Shown piece by piece: positions 44,868 through 52,888 of a stretch of DNA of 64,000 nt. Position 1 is the first letter of the stretch. Each line of letters begins with the position of its first letter. The stretch comes from JAAYBF01 sp963716445. Its GTDB lineage: Bacteria > Actinomycetota > Thermoleophilia > Solirubrobacterales > Thermoleophilaceae. Under the pieces are notes generated by a model, which was given only the letters and a program-made list of their open reading frames with translations, was not told the origin of the DNA and did not search any database. The stretch spans positions 1,612,001 to 1,676,000 of the forward strand of contig OY970313.1 in assembly GCA_963716445.1 (NCBI GenBank), in the 5' to 3' direction. Both the position numbers and the translations under genes were made by a program.

Positions 44868-45572
44868 ATGCTGGGCAGGATGACGCCCGCTGACCCCTCT
44901 GCCGCTCGCGACGCGGCCTCGGCGGCCGCGGTCGCGCTGGTCGAGCCCGGAATGGCGATCGGCCTCGGCTCCGGCCGGGCCGTCTGGCGCGTCGTCGACC
45001 GGATCGCCGAGCGCTGGCCCGACGGGCCTCCGCTGCGCGCCGTGGTCGCCTCCGAGCTCACGCACGCTCGCGCCCGCGAGGCCGGGATCGAGGTCGTGGA
45101 GCTCGACGGGTCCTTCGAGCTCGACCTGGCGATCGACGGAGCCGACGAGATCGACCCCGAGCTGCGGCTGGTCAAGGGCGGTGGCGGCGCTCTGCTGCGC
45201 GAGAAGATCGTGATCGCGGCGGCGCGTCGCTTCGTCGTGGTCGCCGAGACCGCCAAGCGGGTCGAGCGCCTCGGGGAGACCTTCCGCCTGCCCGTCGAGG
45301 TCGCCCGCTTCGCCTGGCGCGACACCGGCCGGCGGCTCGAGCGGCTGCTGCCGGGCGCCGAGCTCCGCAGCGCCGGCGACTCGGCCTTCCTCACCGACGA
45401 GGGCCACCACATCCTCGACTGCCCGATCCCCGCGGACGCCGACCCCGACGCGCTGGCCGACGAGCTGCGGCGGGTGCCCGGGGTCCTCGAGCACGGCCTG
45501 TTCATCGGCATGGCCGAGCAGGCGCTGCTCGGCACGCCCGAAGGCGGGATCGACCGGTTGAGCGCCCACTGA
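44868..45572 (+). CDS. rpiA: Ribose-5-phosphate isomerase A
   Basis: A 234-residue enzyme of the non-oxidative pentose phosphate pathway that interconverts ribose-5-phosphate and ribulose-5-phosphate. The phosphate loop is GLGSGRAVWRVVDRI (canonical GTGST replaced by GLGSG-type). LDLAIDGADEIDPELRLVKG carries the catalytic aspartates, and GGGGALLREKIVIAAARRFV the catalytic lysine/glutamate block; GVLEHGLFIGMAEQALLG is near the end. The start is ATG 44868 or ATG 44880. Divergent from lon, convergent with cpaB. Confidence 0.9.
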   Translation: MLGRMTPADPSAARDAASAAAVALVEPGMAIGLGSGRAVWRVVDRIAERWPDGPPLRAVVASELTHARAREAGIEVVELDGSFELDLAIDGADEIDPELRLVKGGGGALLREKIVIAAARRFVVVAETAKRVERLGETFRLPVEVARFAWRDTGRRLERLLPGAELRSAGDSAFLTDEGHHILDCPIPADADPDALADELRRVPGVLEHGLFIGMAEQALLGTPEGGIDRLSAH

Positions 45573-45588
45573 GCCGGCGGTCTTCGGG

Positions 45589-46308
45589 CTAGAGCCCGGC
45601 GGCGGCGACGGCCGACCGGCCGCTGCGGCCCCGGTCCCCCGCCGGTCGCGGCAGCAGGCGCAGCTCGCGCGCGAAGCTCTGGGCGGCCGTCAGGTAGACC
45701 GCTTGGCGAAGCGTGACCCGCAGCGTCGCCGTCGCCGAAGCGCCGGCGGCGGCGGCGTCCCCGTCAAGCGCCGCGCCAGCCGGCTCGACCCCTGGACTGA
45801 GAGCGAGCAGCTCGACGTCCTCGAGCGCTACGAAGGTCTCGCCGCCGCGATCGCCGGGCTCGGTCGACACGAGGACGTCGACGCGAGCGCCGGGACCGGC
45901 GGCCTCGACCAGCGCGGCCCCTCCGGAGACGGCGATCTCGAGCGCACGCTCGCCACGCCGCAGCCCGCCCGATGCTCCGCCGTCGCGGCCGCCGCCGACC
46001 ACGCCGACGGTTATCGGACTCCCCGCGGCCACCGGTCCGCCGGTGCGCAGGCCGACCGCCTGGTCCACGACCGCGGGGGCGTCAGGCGGCGCATAGCGAC
46101 GGGGCACGCGGGTGACGGTCAGGTCCGAGCGGCGCAGCTCGGCGCCCGGCTCGATGTCGTGAGCGGCGACGACGACGGACACCGGGCGGCCGACCTGGCG
46201 CTCGACCGCGTCGGTGCGCTCGCTGACCTCGGATGCGGCCAGTCCGCCGCAGGCCAGCGCCAGCGCGAGCAAGGTGGCAGCGCGGCGGCGGCTCGCTCGA
46301 GCGCTCAC
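45589..46308 (-). CDS. cpaB: Flp pilus assembly protein CpaB-like (SAF domain)
   Basis: A 239-residue exported protein from GTG 46308, overlapping the histidine kinase stop (GTGA). The hydrophobic N-terminus (AATLLALALACGGLAA) acts as signal or anchor. The SAF domain reads VSVVVAAHDIEPGAELRRSD followed by LTVTRVPRRY, and the CpaB/RcpC C-terminal domain follows (RALEIAVSGGAALVEAAGPG, ARVDVLVSTEP). CpaB proteins shape the outer part of Tad pilus machines. It lies 5 kb from tadABC and instead shares an operon with a two-component pair. Confidence 0.82.
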   Translation of the reverse strand: MSARASRRRAATLLALALACGGLAASEVSERTDAVERQVGRPVSVVVAAHDIEPGAELRRSDLTVTRVPRRYAPPDAPAVVDQAVGLRTGGPVAAGSPITVGVVGGGRDGGASGGLRRGERALEIAVSGGAALVEAAGPGARVDVLVSTEPGDRGGETFVALEDVELLALSPGVEPAGAALDGDAAAAGASATATLRVTLRQAVYLTAAQSFARELRLLPRPAGDRGRSGRSAVAAAGL

Positions 46309-46994
46309 GGCCTTCTCTCCACGAGCGGGAGCTCGATCACGGCGGTCGTGCCGTCGCGCCCCCGCTCCATCGTCAGCGTCCCGCCCGCCTCACGCACCGC
46401 GCGGGTAGCGATCCCGACCCCGCGTCCACGGTCGGACGACGGCAGCCGGCGGCGCCCGTCGGCCACGGCGGGGCCGGCGTCCTTGACGGCGACCCGAACG
46501 GCCTGCCTGCCCTTGCGGACGGCATGGATCTCGATCGGTCCCGACCCGTGCTCGACGGCGTTGGCGACGAGATTCCCGAGCGCCTGCGCGATCCGGCCGC
46601 GGTCGGCGTGGACCAGCGCTCGGCCGGCGTCCCAGCGAACGCTCAGCGGTCGCCCCGCCCCGGTCACGGAGGGTCGCCAGCCCGCCGCGGCGCCGTTCAC
46701 CAGCCGCTCGAGCGGCACCGCCCGCGGCCTCGCCGGCAGACGACGACCGGCTCGCGCGGCGTCGAGATCGCCCAGCCCGGTCCGTATCCGGTCGAGCTCG
46801 GTCTCGAACCGCAACGCCCGCCGCGCTCCACCGGGCTCGCGCCGCAGCCACGCGACCGCGAAGCTGAACGCGGCGAGCGGCCCGCGCAGCTCGTGCGCCG
46901 CCTCGGCGACCAGCTCCAAGCGTCGTCGCAGCCGCATCGCGTAGAGCCCCAGGAGCAGCGCGAAGGCCCAGCCGAGCAGCATCGCGGCCGTCAC
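46305..46994 (-). CDS. Small membrane-anchored histidine kinase
   Basis: A 229-residue kinase from GTG 46994, overlapping the regulator stop (GTGA). One transmembrane helix (MLLGWAFALLLGLYAM) leads directly into the dimerisation domain with H34 in EAAHELRGPLAAFSFAVAWL. The ATPase domain has the N-box QALGNLVANAVEHG and a G-box in RGRGVGIATRAVREAGG; the usual DxGxG G1 box is degenerate (VKDAGPAVADG). No extracellular or PAS sensor domain is present, so the signal may come from the membrane or a partner, possibly the overlapping CpaB protein. Confidence 0.85.
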   Translation of the reverse strand: MTAAMLLGWAFALLLGLYAMRLRRRLELVAEAAHELRGPLAAFSFAVAWLRREPGGARRALRFETELDRIRTGLGDLDAARAGRRLPARPRAVPLERLVNGAAAGWRPSVTGAGRPLSVRWDAGRALVHADRGRIAQALGNLVANAVEHGSGPIEIHAVRKGRQAVRVAVKDAGPAVADGRRRLPSSDRGRGVGIATRAVREAGGTLTMERGRDGTTAVIELPLVERRP

Positions 46995-47695
46995 AGGGAA
47001 TCCGTGAGGCGGTAGCCGACGCCCCGCACGTTGACGATCCACTTGCGCGGCGAGACGGCCTGGAGCTTGCGGCGCAGGCGGCATGCGTGGGCGTCGACCG
47101 TGCGCGTCTTTCCGATCGACAGGTAGCCCCAGACGTCGCGCAGCAGCTCGTTCTTCGAGTAGACGCGCTCGGGCTCGTCGGCGAGCCGCTGCAGCAGCGC
47201 GAACTCCTTGACCGAGAGATGGACCGGCTTGCCGTCGAGGCAGACGGCGCGCGTGACGGGGTCGAGCGTCAGCCCGGCCACGCGTACGACGCCACGCTGC
47301 GGCCGCCCCTCGGCGCGGCGCAGGACGGCCCGGATCCGCCCGAGCAGCTCGCTGTAGGTGAGCGGCTTCTGCACGTGGTCGTCGGCCCCGCGCGCGAAGC
47401 TGCGCACGCGATCCGAGTCGCTGCTCCTGCCGCTGATCACGATCACCGGGAGATCCGGGTCGATCCGCGACGCCATCCCGTCGGCCGCCCGCACGCGGTC
47501 GAGCAGCTCGAGGCCGTTGCCGTCGTCGAGGCCCAGGTCGAGCAGGACCAGGGCGGGGTGGCGCACCTCGATCTGGCGGATGCCCTCCCCCGCGCCGCTC
47601 GCCACGGCGACGCCGAATCCGTCGGCGGTGAGGTTGTCGGCGAGGAACTCGGCGGTGGACTCGTCGTCCTCGACTATCAGGAGTGATTGGTTCAT
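46991..47695 (-). CDS. OmpR-family response regulator
   Basis: A 234-residue regulator from ATG 47695. The receiver domain has the acidic pair in LLIVEDDESTAEFLA, phosphoacceptor D53 in ALVLLDLGLDDGNG, a Ser/Thr switch in IVISGRSSDSDRV and the lysine in DDHVQKPLTYSELL. The C-terminal winged helix reads LTLDPVTRAVCLDGKPVHLS, KEFALLQRLADEPERVYSKN and RTVDAHACRLRRKLQ. Paired with the kinase downstream through a four-base overlap. It probably controls the cpaB operon and perhaps the tad genes; targets unknown. Confidence 0.92.
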   Translation of the reverse strand: MNQSLLIVEDDESTAEFLADNLTADGFGVAVASGAGEGIRQIEVRHPALVLLDLGLDDGNGLELLDRVRAADGMASRIDPDLPVIVISGRSSDSDRVRSFARGADDHVQKPLTYSELLGRIRAVLRRAEGRPQRGVVRVAGLTLDPVTRAVCLDGKPVHLSVKEFALLQRLADEPERVYSKNELLRDVWGYLSIGKTRTVDAHACRLRRKLQAVSPRKWIVNVRGVGYRLTDSL

Positions 47696-47831
47696 GGCCG
47701 ATGAGGGGACGACCGCGACGGGGTCGCCCCCGCAAGGTGCAATTCGCCTTGCAATCCGTCCGGGCGAGAAGGGAACGGGTCTAGGATGCCGACGCGCCGG
47801 TGGCTGGCCCCGCCACCGCCGGCCTCCCCCC

Positions 47832-48293
47832 ATGGACAGCACCAAACGCGGAAACTACGAGTCGGGCGCCGACTACGTGCTCGAGTACGGCGAGCTGAAG
47901 TTCACGTTCAACGAGCGCGACTTCACCGAGCGGGTCGAGCAGGCGGCGACGAAGCTCGGCTTCGTCGGCGGGCCGCTCGGGGACGAGGAGCGCGAGGACC
48001 TGGTCAACCTGGCCGTCAACGGCGAGGTGACCGATGCCCACTCGCTGCTCGGCGAGCACATCATGGAGTGCTGGGGCGACCTGCACGGTCCCTCGGACCG
48101 CTCGCTCGTCCACTGGCTGCGCCGGCTGGTCTTCCGCGGCGCCTGGCTCGATCAGCGGGTGCTCGAGGGCGAGCTCGAGATCGTCTTCGACGACGTGGAC
48201 CACTCCTTCGGCTACGCGCAGCCGGACCGCGGCTGGGAGCTGATCGAGCTCTCGCCCGAGCCGTCCTGGAAGCGCGTCGCCTACCGCCGCTAG
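47832..48293 (+). CDS. Conserved-looking acidic protein of unknown function
   Basis: A 153-residue soluble protein from ATG 47832 (MDSTKRGNYESGADYVLEYG). It is acidic, without signal peptide or membrane segment, and rich in Trp, His and Tyr toward the C-terminus. Segments such as VEQAATKLGFVGGPLGDEER and EHIMECWGDLHGPSDRSLVH look like folded globular sequence, and the codon pattern is that of a real high-GC gene. I do not recognise the family. Divergent from the response regulator (136 bp apart), convergent with the LOG gene. Confidence 0.7.
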   Translation: MDSTKRGNYESGADYVLEYGELKFTFNERDFTERVEQAATKLGFVGGPLGDEEREDLVNLAVNGEVTDAHSLLGEHIMECWGDLHGPSDRSLVHWLRRLVFRGAWLDQRVLEGELEIVFDDVDHSFGYAQPDRGWELIELSPEPSWKRVAYRR

Positions 48294-48311
48294 CGCCCGC
48301 CGCGGCGGGAC

Positions 48312-49028
48312 CTAGACCACGCTGCGCCGCGGCCGGCGGTGCTCCGTCTGGCGCATCGCCTCGAGGACGCGGTCGGGGTCGTCGGTGACCTCGAGCATCT
48401 CGACGTCCTCCGGCGAGATCTTGCCCTGCGCCTGGACGGGGTCGCGCAGCCAGTCGAGCAGCCCGCCCCAGTAGTCGCCGCCGAGCAGCAGGATCGGGAA
48501 GTGGCGGATCTTCTCGGTCTGGCGCAGCGTCGCCGCCTCGAAGAGCTCGTCGAACGTCCCGAAGCCGCCGGGGAAGACGACGAACCCGCTCGCGTAGCGG
48601 ACGAACATCACCTTGCGGACGAAGAAGTAGTGGAAGTCGAGCGCGATGTCGAGGTGCGGGTTCGGCGCCTCCTCGTGGGGCAGCTCGATCGCCAGGCCGA
48701 TCGACGGCGCGCCGACGTCGCGCGCGCCGCGGTTGGCGGCCTCCATGATCCCCGGCCCGCCGCCGGTGATGATCGCGAAGCCGTCCTCCCCGAGCCGCCG
48801 CGCGAGCGCGCGGGCACGCTCGTAGTCCGGATCGCCCGGCGGCGTGCGCGCCGAGCCGAAGAACGACACGGCCTTGCCGACGTGGGCGAGCGCCTCGAAG
48901 CCCTGCTCCAGCTCGCCGCCGATGCGCGCCGTGCGAGCCTCGTCGTCGAGCTCGGAGACGATCGCGAACGACTCGGCCTCCAGCAGCTCCTCGTCGGTCG
49001 TCGTCGGGCGACGCGGGTCGGGACTCAC
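48312..49028 (-). CDS. LOG-family protein (TIGR00730-like Rossmann-fold nucleotide hydrolase)
   Basis: A 238-residue protein. VSFFGSARTPPGDPDYERAR opens the Rossmann domain, GFAIITGGGPGIMEAANRGA binds the nucleotide, and VVFPGGFGTFDELFEAATLR carries the family's PGGxGTxxE motif with the catalytic glutamate. Plant LOG and bacterial homologues release cytokinin bases from nucleoside monophosphates; most bacterial members probably act as general AMP/nucleotide phosphoribohydrolases, so the physiological role is open. It follows the Rho-like gene on the same strand by 61 bp. Confidence 0.85.
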   Translation of the reverse strand: MSPDPRRPTTTDEELLEAESFAIVSELDDEARTARIGGELEQGFEALAHVGKAVSFFGSARTPPGDPDYERARALARRLGEDGFAIITGGGPGIMEAANRGARDVGAPSIGLAIELPHEEAPNPHLDIALDFHYFFVRKVMFVRYASGFVVFPGGFGTFDELFEAATLRQTEKIRHFPILLLGGDYWGGLLDWLRDPVQAQGKISPEDVEMLEVTDDPDRVLEAMRQTEHRRPRRSVV

Positions 49029-49089
49029 CTGGACAGCGTAGAGACGGTGGCACCGGGCGGACGACGAGCGCCCGCTCGGCTACCCGGGA

Positions 49090-50265
49090 TCAGGCGAGCA
49101 GGTCGGCGCGCTGCGCGCCCGAGCGCTCGGGCGCGACCGTGGGCTCCGGCGCGCCCGCCTCGAGCACGACTCGCGTGCTCGCCAGCCGCAGGTGCTCGTA
49201 GCCCTCGCCGACGGCGGCGACGATCGTCAGCGATCCGCCCTCCTCCAGCTTGCGACCGGCGCCGAAGATGCGGCGCGCAGCGGGCGGCGCGAGCGCCGCC
49301 AGCGAGTCGATCGCGACGACGGCGTCGCCGCCGCGCTCGACGACCCGCTTGGCGCGCTCGACCGCGAGCTCGGCGGCCTGGGCCTGCTGCTCTGGCGAGC
49401 TGTCCAGGGCGCCGCCGTGGACGCGGGCGTCGGTGTCGCGACGCCAGTCCGTGACCTCCTCCGGGCGCGCGCCGGCGAGCACCACCGTGACGGCCAGATC
49501 GCCCGGCTGGGCGGCCAGCGCCGAGACGATCTCGCGCAGCAGCCGCGTCGCACCGGCGCCCGAGGGACCGGCGATCGCGACGCGCGAGCCCTTGCCGAAC
49601 GGCACGTCGCCGAGCGCGCTCGGCGCGGCCAGGCGCTCGCTGGGGTGGACCGGCGTCAGGTCGGCGAAGCTCGGACGGGCCTCGGGCGGCTCGGCGGCGC
49701 GCCCGTCGACCGTCTCGACCCGCACCAGCGACGGGTAGCGCTCGTTGCGGCGCGCGGGACGCATCGGCCCGGCGATCTCGTCGCCCGGGCGCAGCTCGCA
49801 GCGACGGATCTGGGCCGGCGACACGTAGACGTCGGCGCCGCCCTCGACGCGCAGGAAGCCGCTGCCGTTGGGGAGCACGTCGAGAACCCCGACGACCGTC
49901 TCGTGATCCTCCTCGGCCTCGGCGCCCGGATCGGGCTGCTCGAGCTCGGCCTCGGGCTCGTCGGCAACCTCGCCGCCGGGCTCCTTGGCGCGAGCCTCGC
50001 CCTCGGCCGGGCCGCGACCGCGTCCGCGTCCGCGTCCCCTGCCGCGGCCGCGACTCGGGCGGTCGGCCTTGCGATCCGCCTCGGACGCCTCGCCGTCGCC
50101 GTTCTCCGCGGCCGGGGCGTCGCCGCCGCCCTGGACGTTCAGGATCGATCCGATCAGGTCCTCCTTGCGCAGCGCGCGATAGCCCTCGATCCCCAGCTCG
50201 GAGGCGATGGCGTGAAGGTCGGCGAGCGGGCTGTCTTCCAGCTCCTTGCGCTGCAGGACTGACAC
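49090..50265 (-). CDS. Rho-like protein with a degenerate ATPase domain (Walker A lysine missing)
   Basis: A 391-residue Rho paralogue from GTG 50265, preceded by GGAG at 8 bases. Residues 4-45 match the Rho N-terminal domain (LEDSPLADLHAIASELGIEG). Residues 70-120 are an Arg-Gly and then acidic low-complexity linker. Residues 122-185 are the Rho cold-shock RNA-binding domain (GVLDVLPNGSGFLRVEGGAD, VYVSPAQIRRCELRPGDEI). The RecA-like domain starts at 205. Its P-loop reads G233-PSGAGAT with Ala239 where lysine should be. The region between Walker B (VVAIDSLAAL) and RRIFGAGRKLEEGGSLTIVA is shortened, and the C-terminal Q/R-loop segments of active Rho are reduced or missing. It is unlikely to be the cell's working terminator; it may bind RNA or modify true Rho. 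Confidence 0.82.
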   Translation of the reverse strand: MSVLQRKELEDSPLADLHAIASELGIEGYRALRKEDLIGSILNVQGGGDAPAAENGDGEASEADRKADRPSRGRGRGRGRGRGRGPAEGEARAKEPGGEVADEPEAELEQPDPGAEAEEDHETVVGVLDVLPNGSGFLRVEGGADVYVSPAQIRRCELRPGDEIAGPMRPARRNERYPSLVRVETVDGRAAEPPEARPSFADLTPVHPSERLAAPSALGDVPFGKGSRVAIAGPSGAGATRLLREIVSALAAQPGDLAVTVVLAGARPEEVTDWRRDTDARVHGGALDSSPEQQAQAAELAVERAKRVVERGGDAVVAIDSLAALAPPAARRIFGAGRKLEEGGSLTIVAAVGEGYEHLRLASTRVVLEAGAPEPTVAPERSGAQRADLLA

Positions 50266-50306
50266 TGAGGCTGCTCCTAGGATCGGTTGCGCGCGAAGGC
50301 TACTGG

Positions 50307-51194
50307 CTAGGCCGGCGCCGACTCGCGCCGCAGCGAGTCGTCGAGCGCGCCGCCAGGAACCGTCGCTCCGTCGCGCAGGGCGATCCGCACGGCGAGGAAG
50401 TCCGCTGCCGCGCGAACGTCGTGAACGCGCAGCATCGTCCCGACCCCCAGCTCCAGCGCCGGCTCGATGGCGGCCAGCGTGCCGGCGTCGCGCTCGCGCG
50501 GCGGCCTGCCGGTGAGCGCACCGAGGAAGTCCTTGCGCGAGATCGCCAGCAGCAGCGGTCGCCCGGCCGACTCGAGCTCCGGCAGGCGCCGCAGCAGCTC
50601 GACGGACTCGGCCGGCGTCTTCGCGAGGTCGATGCCGGGGTCGATCAGGATCTGCTCCTCGGCCACGCCGCGCTCGCGCGCCGTAGCCACGCGTTCGCCG
50701 AGCAGCGCCAGCACGTCGGCGACCACGTCGCCATAGCGCGGGAATCCCTTCGTCTTCGGCGCGACGCGGGTGTGCGCGATCACCAGCCCGGCGCCCGTCT
50801 CGGCGCAGGCGTCGGCGATGCCGGCGTCGGCGAGGCCGCTGACGTCGTTGACGAGGACGGCGCCCGCGGCGAGCGCGGCGCGGGCGACGGGAGCGCGCCA
50901 GGTGTCGACCGAGACCGGCACTCCCTCGGAGGCGAGCCGCTCGACGAGCGGCACGACCCGCGCGACCTCCTCGTCGACGTCCACAGGCGGGCGATCGGTA
51001 CGGCCGGACTCCCCGCCCACGTCGACGATCGCCGCCCCGGCGGCCGCCAGGCCGAGCGCCCGCTCGAGCAGCTCCTCGAGCGGCTTGCGACCCTGCCTGT
51101 CGGAGAACGAGTCGGGGCTCGCGTTGACGATCCCCATCAGCGCCGGAGCGCCCGGCGTCAGCTCCAGCGTGACGCCGCGCAGGGCGAGCCTCAT
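50307..51194 (-). CDS. folP: Dihydropteroate synthase-like protein
   Basis: A 295-residue TIM-barrel protein from ATG 51194, overlapping the glpD stop (ATGA). LMGIVNASPDSFSDRQGRKP is the first DHPS signature. The second, normally GGESTRPG, reads VGGESGRTD. VLVNDVSGLADAGIADACAE, DPGIDLAKTPAESVELLRRL, LLLAISRKDFLGALTGRPPR and MLRVHDVRAAADF complete the barrel. DHPS joins p-aminobenzoate to the pterin pyrophosphate in folate synthesis. The changed second loop and an altered HxR segment (AHTRVAPKTKG) may mean changed specificity. No other folate genes are adjacent. Confidence 0.8.
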   Translation of the reverse strand: MRLALRGVTLELTPGAPALMGIVNASPDSFSDRQGRKPLEELLERALGLAAAGAAIVDVGGESGRTDRPPVDVDEEVARVVPLVERLASEGVPVSVDTWRAPVARAALAAGAVLVNDVSGLADAGIADACAETGAGLVIAHTRVAPKTKGFPRYGDVVADVLALLGERVATARERGVAEEQILIDPGIDLAKTPAESVELLRRLPELESAGRPLLLAISRKDFLGALTGRPPRERDAGTLAAIEPALELGVGTMLRVHDVRAAADFLAVRIALRDGATVPGGALDDSLRRESAPA

Positions 51195-52888
51195 GCGCGC
51201 TCCACCGGCTCGGAGACGGGCGCCCCCGGAACGAGGCCCTCGGCGCTCGCGATCGAGCGCCACTCCTCGAGCTCATGCTCGACCCGCCGCTCGTCCCAGT
51301 CCAGCTCGACGGCCATCGCCTCCGCGACGGCCCGCGGGCCGGCGGCGCCGGCTGCGACGAGGTTGGGGGCGTCGAGCAGGCCGAGCCGGGTACGGCGCAG
51401 CAGCACGTCGGCGACACCGCGCGCCTGCTCGAGGCGAGCGGCGCAGACCGCCTCCGCGACCAGGTCGGGCAGCTCGGGGGTAATGCGGCGGGCAAGCCGC
51501 GGATCGGTCGCGGCGATCTCGAGGACGTCGATGGCGGCGTGGCCGTAGCGGCCCACCAGCATCGCGCGGGTCTCCTCGTCGACGCCGTCGACCCGTGGCA
51601 GCGCCGCGACGTCGACGTCCATGCCGAGCGGGATCTCGGCGGTGCGGCAGGGCGCCTCCCGACCCTCGCGCAGGACGATCCGGTCGACCGCCAGCTTGGC
51701 CATCCGCCGCCAGGTGGTCAGCTTGCCGCCGGTGATCGTCACGAGGCCGGAGCTGGTCTCGTAGAGCTCCGCCTTGCGCGAGATGTCGACCGACTTCTTC
51801 GGATCGCCGGTCGAGATCAGCGGCCGGACGCCGGCGTAGGCGCCGGTCAGGTCGGCTGGGCCGATCGAGCTGGCGAAGAACTCGTTGGTCGCGTCGAGCA
51901 GGTACTCGACGTCGCTCTCCGACGGAGGAATGTGGGTCAGGTCGCCGTCGTAGTCGTTGTCCGTCGTGCCGATCAACGTGCGGCCGAGCCAGGGCAGGAC
52001 GAAGATCGAGCGCCCGGCGCCCGCCGGGACGATCGCGCCCGCGACGACGGGCAGCAGCTCGCTCGAGACGGTGACGTGGGTGCCGCGGCTCGGGCGGATG
52101 CGCGGGACCTCCGCCTCGCCGTGCAGCTCCTCGGGACGGATCTGGTCGGCCCACACGCCGGTCGCGTTGACCACGTTGGTCGCCCGCACCTCGAACTCGG
52201 CCCCGGCGATCGCGTCGCGGCAGAGCACGCCCGCCGCGCGGCCGTCGCGCTCGACGAGGCCGGTCACCTCGGCGGAGTTGCAGCAGACCGCGCCGTAGCG
52301 CTCGGCCTCGCCGAGGATCGTCAGCGTGAGGCGGACGTCGTCTGTCTGGCAGTCGTAGAAGAGGTAGGCGGCGGTCGGCTCGCGCGCCGCGAGCGCCGGC
52401 AGCAGCTCGATCGTCTCCCTCGCGTCGATCGTGCGGTGGCGCTCGGGGCTCCACTCGTCCTCGTCCGGACGGCGACGACGTCCATCCTCGCCGCCGCGCC
52501 GGCGGCGGCGCTCGGTGGCCATCACGTCGTACATGTTCAGGCCGACGCCGAGCACGCGGTCCGGGCGGCGGCCGTCGAACGCGGGGATCAGCAACGGCAG
52601 CGGGCGCACCAGGTGCGGCGCGAGGTTGACCAGCAGCTGCCGCTCGAGCAGCGCCTCGCGGACGAGGCCCAGATCGAAGTTCTGGAGATAGCGCAGGCCC
52701 CCGTGGATCAGCTTCGACGAGCGGCTCGACGTCCCGGCTGCGTAGTCGTCGCGCTCGACGAGCGCGACGCTGTAGCCGCGCGAGGCGGCGTCGAGCGCGA
52801 CGCCGGCGCCGGTGATCCCGCCGCCGATCACGACGACGTCGAACTCGTCGCGCTCGAGGGCCGTGAGCGCGTCGGCGCGCGAGATCAC
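51191..52888 (-). CDS. glpD: Glycerol-3-phosphate dehydrogenase (FAD-dependent)
   Basis: A 565-residue flavoprotein from GTG 52888, overlapping the nitroreductase stop. The FAD dinucleotide fold is FDVVVIGGGITGAGVALDAA, followed by SRSSKLIHGGLRYLQNFDLG, the GlpD signature. YLFYDCQTDDVRLTLTILGE, RPSRGTHVTVSSELLPVVAG and VTITGGKLTTWRRMAKLAVD line the active site. The C-terminal DAO_C helical domain is present. An arginine/acidic insert (RRRRRGGEDGRRRRPDEDEW) near 150 is not usual. It oxidises sn-glycerol-3-phosphate at the membrane and feeds electrons to quinones. Overlapping neighbours suggest one operon with the nitroreductase and folP. Confidence 0.93.
   Translation of the reverse strand: MISRADALTALERDEFDVVVIGGGITGAGVALDAASRGYSVALVERDDYAAGTSSRSSKLIHGGLRYLQNFDLGLVREALLERQLLVNLAPHLVRPLPLLIPAFDGRRPDRVLGVGLNMYDVMATERRRRRGGEDGRRRRPDEDEWSPERHRTIDARETIELLPALAAREPTAAYLFYDCQTDDVRLTLTILGEAERYGAVCCNSAEVTGLVERDGRAAGVLCRDAIAGAEFEVRATNVVNATGVWADQIRPEELHGEAEVPRIRPSRGTHVTVSSELLPVVAGAIVPAGAGRSIFVLPWLGRTLIGTTDNDYDGDLTHIPPSESDVEYLLDATNEFFASSIGPADLTGAYAGVRPLISTGDPKKSVDISRKAELYETSSGLVTITGGKLTTWRRMAKLAVDRIVLREGREAPCRTAEIPLGMDVDVAALPRVDGVDEETRAMLVGRYGHAAIDVLEIAATDPRLARRITPELPDLVAEAVCAARLEQARGVADVLLRRTRLGLLDAPNLVAAGAAGPRAVAEAMAVELDWDERRVEHELEEWRSIASAEGLVPGAPVSEPVERA

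Noticed and set aside
50010..50060. Short repeat GCCGCGACCGCG-type run that resembles a tandem repeat locus
   Set aside because: It encodes the Arg-Gly linker of the Rho-like protein.
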